Positions 6,635 to 10,494 of a stretch of DNA of 10,494 bases are shown piece by piece. Below the pieces are notes generated by a model. It saw only the letters and a list, made by a program, of their open reading frames with translations. It made no database searches and was not told the origin of the DNA. Position 1 is the stretch's first letter, and each line of letters opens with the position of its first letter. Source of the DNA: a candidate division WOR-3 bacterium (GTDB taxonomy: Bacteria; SDB-A). Location of the stretch: NCBI GenBank assembly GCA_016926475.1, contig JAFGON010000037.1, positions 1 through 10,494 on the forward strand. The letters are read 5' to 3'. Both the position numbers and the translations under genes were made by a program.

Positions 6635-7873
6635 TTACGCCGTCTTCATGACGGCTTCAATTCTCTTGATGACCGGCGGGTGGTTGTAGTTGATCAGCAC
6701 GTCGAAGAAATGCGGTGTCAGATTGCCGAAGCTTGAGATATGAATTTTCTTCAGGGCTTCAATGAAAATATCACTTTTCCCGGTTGATTCGACTGCGAAC
6801 CTGTCGGCCTGGTATTCGAATTTCCTTGATAAAAAATTCATCAGGACTGAAAGTATCAAAGAAAGCGGCATGTACACTATAGCAAAAGCAGTCATTGCGC
6901 CGTAAATCGAGAAATTTTCCAGGCCGAGGGCGCTCACCGTGTAGGGATTTCTGATGAAAAGATACAGCAGGAAGAACATCAGAAAACTCTGACCCGACAT
7001 CAACAGCATATTGGACAGTATGTGTTTTTTCTTGTAGTGCCCCATTTCGTGCCCGAGGACCGTCAATATTTCTTCGTTGTCCAGCTTTTCCAAGAGCGTG
7101 TCATAAAGGACTATTCTCTTGGTCTTCCCGAAACCGGCGAAGTATGCGTTCGGCTTTGTCGTCCTTTTCGACCCGTCCATTTTATAAACTCCGCTGTATG
7201 AAAAGTTGAATTTTTTGGCGTAGTCAAAAATTATTTTTTCAAGTTCTTCGTTCTCGACAGGGGTGAACTTGTTGAAAAGAGGGGAGATGACCACAGGAAA
7301 AACCCAGTTCAGGGCAAAAAGGATCAAAGTGACAGCGCCCCAGGCGATCAGCCAGGATAAATTACCGATTTTGATAAAACAGAAAAGAACAAGGCCCGTA
7401 ACAGGTATTCCTATGACTATAGAAAGCAAAAGGCCTTTGAGAAGGTCGAGAATAAAAGTTTTGCGGGTCGTTTTGTTGAACCCATAGTCGTTTTCTATTT
7501 TAAACTGTGAATAATATGAAAATGGAATGTTGAATACGGATGAGATGAGAAAAAGGGAGAAGAAAAAAATTACTCCCGTGAAGACCTCGTTTAGTTTAAA
7601 ATTTCTGGCGAAAATATCGACGAAATTCAACCCTCCAAAAATTATTACAGCAAGAATCGCGAAAGTTGATACCGTGTTGCTGAAGATAGAAAATATGGAT
7701 GTTTTTTTCTTGTACTCCCGGTACTTTTGCTGTTTTTCCTCGTCGAAATAACCTTTGAATTCGTCGGGTATCTGCTTTTTTGACGATCGTATCCTCAAGA
7801 AATCCACAGTGAGTTCCAACACACAACCGGCGATTATTATGAACAGAAACATTAAAAGATAAACTGTTTTCAT
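6635..7873 (-). CDS. M48/Ste24-type integral-membrane zinc metallopeptidase
   Basis: A 412-residue membrane protein of peptidase family M48A (Ste24/CAAX prenyl protease 1 type). The zinc-binding HEMGH motif is at 275-279. The third ligand is expected at E353 in EYQADRFAVE, and the conserved NHPP comes near the end (397-400). About seven hydrophobic segments are visible (roughly 3-22, 60-88, 98-120, 142-168, 172-198, 285-306, 322-345), and the loop with PNAYFAGFGKTKRIVLYDTLL (241-261) is characteristic of the family. The length matches Ste24 (about 420) rather than HtpX (about 290). Bacteria lack prenylated CAAX substrates, so a role in membrane protein quality control is the likelier one; this is inference. 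ATG 7873 has AAGGAAAG a few bases upstream (7878-7885). It is transcribed alone, convergent with the PC4-like gene. Confidence 0.93.
   Translation of the reverse strand: MKTVYLLMFLFIIIAGCVLELTVDFLRIRSSKKQIPDEFKGYFDEEKQQKYREYKKKTSIFSIFSNTVSTFAILAVIIFGGLNFVDIFARNFKLNEVFTGVIFFFSLFLISSVFNIPFSYYSQFKIENDYGFNKTTRKTFILDLLKGLLLSIVIGIPVTGLVLFCFIKIGNLSWLIAWGAVTLILFALNWVFPVVISPLFNKFTPVENEELEKIIFDYAKKFNFSYSGVYKMDGSKRTTKPNAYFAGFGKTKRIVLYDTLLEKLDNEEILTVLGHEMGHYKKKHILSNMLLMSGQSFLMFFLLYLFIRNPYTVSALGLENFSIYGAMTAFAIVYMPLSLILSVLMNFLSRKFEYQADRFAVESTGKSDIFIEALKKIHISSFGNLTPHFFDVLINYNHPPVIKRIEAVMKTA
6639..6655. terminator. Hairpin at the convergent gene junction
   Basis: GCCGTC and GACGGC form a perfect 6-bp GC-rich stem around the loop TTCAT. 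It lies inside the last codons of the membrane protease gene and just past the stop of the PC4-like gene. On the - strand it is followed by the T-containing GTAAAATCAAT and on the + strand by TTCAATTCTC; neither is a strong U tract. It is a plausible weak bidirectional terminator. Confidence 0.35.
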
Positions 7874-8064
7874 GGTGCTTTCCTTTTGTATCTCGACATC
7901 TGCGAGTTTGAATTTTCCGGAGATTTTTTGTCTATGAAATCATGAAAATTGATTTTGCAATATAAAAACATACGCGATTATTATCATATTTTTCAGACAA
8001 GATAAACGTAAAGATTTAGTGCTGTTATTTAGCTTAAGTTTGGCAGGGTTCTATTATTTTTAGT

Positions 8065-8092
8065 TAAACATCCTGAGTTTGCTGTTTATAAT
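8065..8092 (+). promoter_or_regulatory. Candidate promoter of the methyltransferase gene
   Basis: A perfect -10 TATAAT lies at 8087-8092 with TAAACA (4 of 6 matches to TTGACA) at 8065-8070, a 16-base spacing. Transcription would begin near 8099, leaving a leader of about 58 bases before the TTG start at 8157. It is AT-rich like the left side of the window, unlike the gene it would drive. Confidence 0.45.
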
Positions 8093-8140
8093 AATAGACC
8101 TAATTTTACGATGGACAGAAACTGAATTTATTAACACCCG

Positions 8141-8147
8141 AAAGGAG
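8141..8147 (+). promoter_or_regulatory. Ribosome-binding site fixing the methyltransferase start
   Basis: AAAGGAG lies nine bases before TTG 8157. It supports that codon as the start, rather than the TTG at 8079, which falls inside the -10 region. The homologous family also begins at this residue (DIPRIFNITESDHR). Confidence 0.75.
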
Positions 8148-8156
8148 ATTTTTAAA

Positions 8157-8903
8157 TTGGATATTCCAAGGATTTTCAACATCACAGAGAGTGATCACCG
8201 CATACACAACCCGATCACACCGGAAAAGCTCGCTGCTCTCGGCGAAGCACTGCGTCTGAAATCGGGAGACCGAGTACTCGACCTGGGCAGCGGGTCGGGG
8301 GAGATGTTGTGCACCTGGGCGCGGGACTACGGCATCATCGGCACCGGCATCGACATGAGCGAGTTATATACTGAGAAGGCGAAACTCCGCGCTGAGGAAC
8401 TCGGTGTCGCCGATCGAGTCAAGTTCATACACGGCGATGCCGCGGGCTTTGTATCCGACGAGGAAGTCAGCGTGGCGGCCTGTGTCGGTGCTACTTGGAT
8501 CGCCGGGGGAGTCGCCGGCACTATCGAGCTTCTTGCGAGTAGCCTGCGCACCGGAGGGATCATCCTCATCGGCGAGCCCTACTGGCGGCAGAAGCCGCCT
8601 ACGGAAGATATCGCCAAGGGCTGTCTTGCACGCTCAATCTCAGACTTTCTCATGCTACCGGAACTACTCGCGTCTTTCGACCGTCTTGGTTACGACGTAG
8701 TTGAAATGGTCCTGGCCAACCAAGACTGCTGGGACAGATATGAGGCGGCAAAATGGCTCACCATGCGCCGTTGGCTTGAAGCCAATCCCGGCGACGAGTT
8801 CGCGAAAGAAGTTCGAGACAAACTGACCTCGGAACCAGTGCGCTACGCCGCTTACACGCGTGAATATATGGGCTGGGGCGTGTTTGCTTTAATGAAGCGG
8901 TGA
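8157..8903 (+). CDS. Class I SAM-dependent methyltransferase
   Basis: A 248-residue Rossmann-fold methyltransferase. Motif I is VLDLGSGSGE (40-49), the acidic ribose-binding residue is D66 in GTGIDMS, HGDA (92-95) follows, and the motif V/VI region is LRTGGIILIGEPYWRQ (130-145). The N-terminal IFNITESDHRIHNP and the C-terminal YTREYMGWGVFALM (233-246) are, as far as I recall, typical of a family of small-molecule methyltransferases found across proteobacteria and others (E. coli YjhP may be related). The substrate is unknown. No DNA-methyltransferase catalytic motif (such as NPPY or a Pro-Cys) is present. The gene starts at TTG 8157. From the start codon on, the sequence is visibly richer in G+C than all genes to its left, which suggests acquisition by transfer. 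No cognate partner gene lies next to it. Confidence 0.9.
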   Translation: MDIPRIFNITESDHRIHNPITPEKLAALGEALRLKSGDRVLDLGSGSGEMLCTWARDYGIIGTGIDMSELYTEKAKLRAEELGVADRVKFIHGDAAGFVSDEEVSVAACVGATWIAGGVAGTIELLASSLRTGGIILIGEPYWRQKPPTEDIAKGCLARSISDFLMLPELLASFDRLGYDVVEMVLANQDCWDRYEAAKWLTMRRWLEANPGDEFAKEVRDKLTSEPVRYAAYTREYMGWGVFALMKR

Positions 8904-8920
8904 TGAGGGGACTGCCGTAA

Positions 8921-9013
8921 AATTACCGCGCCCGTCGAGCCAAACGAATTGAGTACGGCGGTGATGAATTACTGTCCGAGGTGATGGCTATCCTGGATGC
9001 CTGTATATATTAG
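8921..9013 (+). pseudogene. Possible coding remnant downstream of the methyltransferase
   Basis: Between the methyltransferase stop and the next gene, one frame reads NYRARRAKRIEYGGDELL followed by SEVMAILDACIY and a stop. It shares the G+C-rich character of the methyltransferase and looks like a charged, helical protein C-terminus (the RR..R..Y pattern recalls HEPN-like tails). There is no start and the frame is closed upstream at 8918, so it may be a scrap carried along from the donor. No product should be assumed. Confidence 0.25.
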
Positions 9014-9042
9014 TGGTTCAACCACCATTACCGTTTTGTTTT
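9013..9042 (+). terminator. Dyad with T-rich tail, candidate terminator
   Basis: GTGGT (9013-9017) and ACCAC (9021-9025) form a short GC-rich stem around TCA, followed within ten bases by CCGTTTTGTTTTT. It sits between the end of the methyltransferase region and the stop of the convergent kinase gene. The stem is short and the T tract is interrupted, so the call is tentative. Confidence 0.3.
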
Positions 9043-10086
9043 TCAATTTCTTGCGATGAAGCGTTCAACGCGTTTGTAATACAAATCCATCCGTTTATAA
9101 AGTATTTTACGGTATTTTGGATTGCACTGGGCTTCTGCTACAGCCCAAAGGCTCCAGAAGACCCAAAAAGACGCCAGACAGAGATCAATATGCTTCAGTT
9201 GCTCCTCAGGTAAGAGGCGTATCCGGGTGTATCCATCGAGTAGAGCCTCCCGGAACCGAGGCAGTTTTACATCTTCCTGGCAGTGTTCCAGCGCTAGGGA
9301 CAGATCGTAAATGTAATACCCAAAACCGGAATCATCAAAGTCTATGGCCAGCGCTTCTTTGCCACAGAAAAGCACGTTAGCATCCAAACCGAGATCTCCA
9401 TGGATAAGTCCATATACATTGGGGCTTTTACCCCACCCGTCCATTGCCACTTTCATTTTACTGGAAACAATTTCGAAAGGTTTTACGTATTTCTGCGGCA
9501 ACAGAGACCAGGCTTCGCTTGCAGGAATACCGGCTCCGCCACCTTCCATAAACAGCCCGACCCAATCGTATTTTCGTTTTGAGAGATTTGCGGGGGGATC
9601 CCAATGCGAGGCATGATTATGCAACCCAGCCATAAGTTGCCCCTGTGCTTTAAAGTGGCAGGATCGAATATTTTTTACGACTGAACGACCTTTAATCCAC
9701 CGGAGGAGCGAGCAAATGCGTTCCTCTGGTATCCCGGGAATCAAGACGCGAGTAAATAATTTGCCATCCAATGTCGGGACTGGTTCCGGCACCGGAAGAT
9801 TGGCATCCCTGCGCATAGACGCGAGCCATGCCAGTTCCAATTCGATTGCCTCAGGTGTTTGATAGCCGTGCTGGTGAACCCTTAGCATATATTGACCCGG
9901 AACATACAAGTTATCTTTTGTGCTTGATTTGGGTTTGATTTCATGAATCCTGAAGATGGTATTTCCGGCCTGTCTTAGAAATTTGATGCGGGTGTTGGAT
10001 AATCCGTAAGCGTCCAGAGCTAATTGTGCCAATCCTCTAATTCTTCGGATTCGACCGAGATTTGAAAGTTCTTCAAAATTTTTCAT
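9043..10086 (-). CDS. APH-fold kinase (aminoglycoside phosphotransferase/ThrB2-like family)
   Basis: A 347-residue protein with the protein-kinase-like fold of the phosphotransferase (APH) family. The Brenner motif GLIHGDLGLDANVLF (226-240) gives catalytic D231 and metal-binding N237. It is followed by the DFG-like IDFDDSGFG (248-256) with metal-binding D249, then YIYDLSLAL, typical of this family. The N-lobe includes AGNTIFRI (40-47), QYMLRVHQ (65-72) and the helix EAIELELAWLASM (79-91). The conserved ATP-binding lysine seems replaced by arginine in LRV, as in many homoserine-kinase-II or SrkA-like relatives. The substrate is unknown: it could be a small alcohol, an amino acid, a lipid headgroup or a protein. 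It should not be read as a resistance gene. It is cytoplasmic, about the family's usual length, and transcribed alone from its own promoter. Confidence 0.88.
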   Translation of the reverse strand: MKNFEELSNLGRIRRIRGLAQLALDAYGLSNTRIKFLRQAGNTIFRIHEIKPKSSTKDNLYVPGQYMLRVHQHGYQTPEAIELELAWLASMRRDANLPVPEPVPTLDGKLFTRVLIPGIPEERICSLLRWIKGRSVVKNIRSCHFKAQGQLMAGLHNHASHWDPPANLSKRKYDWVGLFMEGGGAGIPASEAWSLLPQKYVKPFEIVSSKMKVAMDGWGKSPNVYGLIHGDLGLDANVLFCGKEALAIDFDDSGFGYYIYDLSLALEHCQEDVKLPRFREALLDGYTRIRLLPEEQLKHIDLCLASFWVFWSLWAVAEAQCNPKYRKILYKRMDLYYKRVERFIARN

Positions 10087-10113
10087 GATACATTTTAACG
10101 CGCTCTTTTAAAA

Positions 10114-10143
10114 ATTATACTATTAGCCTTACTCGATAGTAAA
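10114..10143 (-). promoter_or_regulatory. Candidate promoter of the APH-fold kinase gene
   Basis: On the - strand a perfect -10 TATAAT lies at 10119-10114, with TTTACT (4 of 6 matches to TTGACA) at 10143-10138 and an 18-base spacing. Transcription would begin near 10107, about 20 bases before ATG 10086; the leader has only a weak ribosome-binding site. The promoter lies between the kinase and the insertion-sequence remnant. Confidence 0.5.
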
Positions 10144-10160
10144 TTACCTCTTCGCTTTGA

Positions 10161-10189
10161 GGTCACTGTCGCTGAAAAATTAGGAGTGA
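10161..10189. repeat. Candidate insertion-sequence end (inverted-repeat arm)
   Basis: The stretch beginning GGTCACTGTCGCTGAAAAAT covers the stop of the truncated transposase and differs in character from the AT-rich DNA beside it. Its placement directly after the broken transposase frame would fit the right terminal repeat of an IS256-family element whose interior is deleted. The other end lies outside the window, so the repeat cannot be confirmed. Confidence 0.25.
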
Positions 10190-10494
10190 ACCTTGCATCT
10201 TTGCCAGCTGCAGCCTAAAAACTCCTTCTTCACTGCGGTTTGGATTTCTTCATGCGCATCTGAAGCAATATAACATACCTTCTTGACTCCACGGTCTTTT
10301 ATGTTTTTGAATATCAGCCGCCAATTATCCTCGGTCTCTTGATACATAGGCTCTATTGCCAATATCTCCCTTTTTCCTGAGCTGTTTACTCCATGTACTA
10401 CAAGTACTGCCATTGAAATTACATGGCCATTGTCCCTGATCTTTTCATACAACGCGTCTACCCAGACAAAAGGATATATAGTATCCAGTTTTCG
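10180..10494 (-). pseudogene. IS256-family (mutator-type) transposase, truncated
   Basis: The frame is open at the right window edge and runs leftward to a TAA. It encodes the middle of an IS256-family DDE transposase. VDALYEKIRDNGHVISMAVL holds the first catalytic aspartate, YIASDAHEEIQTAV the second about 65 residues later, and SWQRCKVH is the family's conserved Cys/His motif. The protein then stops after one more residue. Intact members continue for well over 100 residues and carry the catalytic glutamate there, so this copy cannot be active as read. The N-terminal part lies outside the window. No continuation in another frame is visible on the left; instead the sequence passes into a possible element end and then the kinase promoter. 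A truncated or internally deleted copy is the simplest reading. Confidence 0.85.

Larger units (their letters stand above)
7874..8156. other. AT-rich intergenic region before the methyltransferase
   Basis: These 283 bases hold no gene I can support. The left part must contain the promoter of the membrane protease (-), but no convincing -35/-10 pair stands out. A short dyad, AAATCA and TGATTT with a 7-base centre (7937-7955), is visible but may be chance in such AT-rich DNA. The right part carries the candidate methyltransferase promoter listed separately. Confidence 0.5.

Noticed and set aside
8079-8156. Longer N-terminus for the methyltransferase from TTG 8079.
   Set aside because: The extension is hydrophobic AT-rich sequence overlapping a consensus -10, while a strong ribosome-binding site and the family's usual N-terminus point to TTG 8157.
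8157-8903. Methyltransferase as part of a restriction-modification or phage-defence system.
   Set aside because: There are no DNA-methyltransferase catalytic motifs, no target-recognition region and no neighbouring nuclease.
9043-10086. APH-fold kinase as an antibiotic-resistance gene.
   Set aside because: Only the general family motifs are present; this fold covers many metabolic kinases, and nothing in the sequence points to aminoglycosides.
1-10494. CRISPR arrays, tRNA or rRNA genes, riboswitches.
   Set aside because: I read the gaps between genes and saw no regularly spaced repeats, cloverleaf sequence or conserved rRNA stretches; the gaps are too short or too AT-rich to hold them.

Overview
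The window reads as bacterial chromosome from a moderately AT-rich genome. The SecA encoded here is a long form (1076 residues) with a large insertion in its protein-crosslinking region. That insertion resembles SecA of Bacteroidetes and other FCB-group bacteria, so an FCB-like or uncultured candidate-phylum bacterium is my best guess; the window does not fix the taxon. Genes are tightly packed, with ATGA overlaps, short intergenic gaps and some TTG starts.

Left part (1-2434, + strand): three overlapping genes that look like one operon. They are the C-terminal part of a DUF362/4Fe-4S ferredoxin protein, an HD-domain phosphohydrolase of the COG1078/SAMHD1-like type, and a short protein with a formylglycine-generating-enzyme (FGE/SUMF1) fold that lacks the catalytic cysteines. 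Facing it (2444-6300, - strand) is a two-gene unit. It is read first as a 209-residue protein with a possible degenerate PTS EIIA-like C-terminus, then as SecA, joined by an ATGA overlap.

Middle part (6301-7873): an AT-rich divergent promoter region, a small PC4/p15-type single-stranded-DNA-binding protein (+), and, ending only two bases from it, an integral-membrane M48/Ste24-type zinc metalloprotease (-).

Right part (7874-10494) looks like accessory DNA. It holds a SAM-dependent methyltransferase visibly richer in G+C than everything to its left, a scrap of apparent coding sequence, an aminoglycoside-phosphotransferase-fold kinase on the - strand with its own promoter, and a truncated IS256-family transposase running off the right edge. 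The base-composition change falls at the methyltransferase start codon, which uses an AT-rich, host-like promoter and ribosome-binding site.

I do not see a clear new multi-gene system. The best leads are the Cys/His-rich insertion inside the SecA helicase core, the EIIA-like partner gene with glutamine where the phosphorylated histidine would be, and the acquired methyltransferase beside the insertion-sequence remnant.
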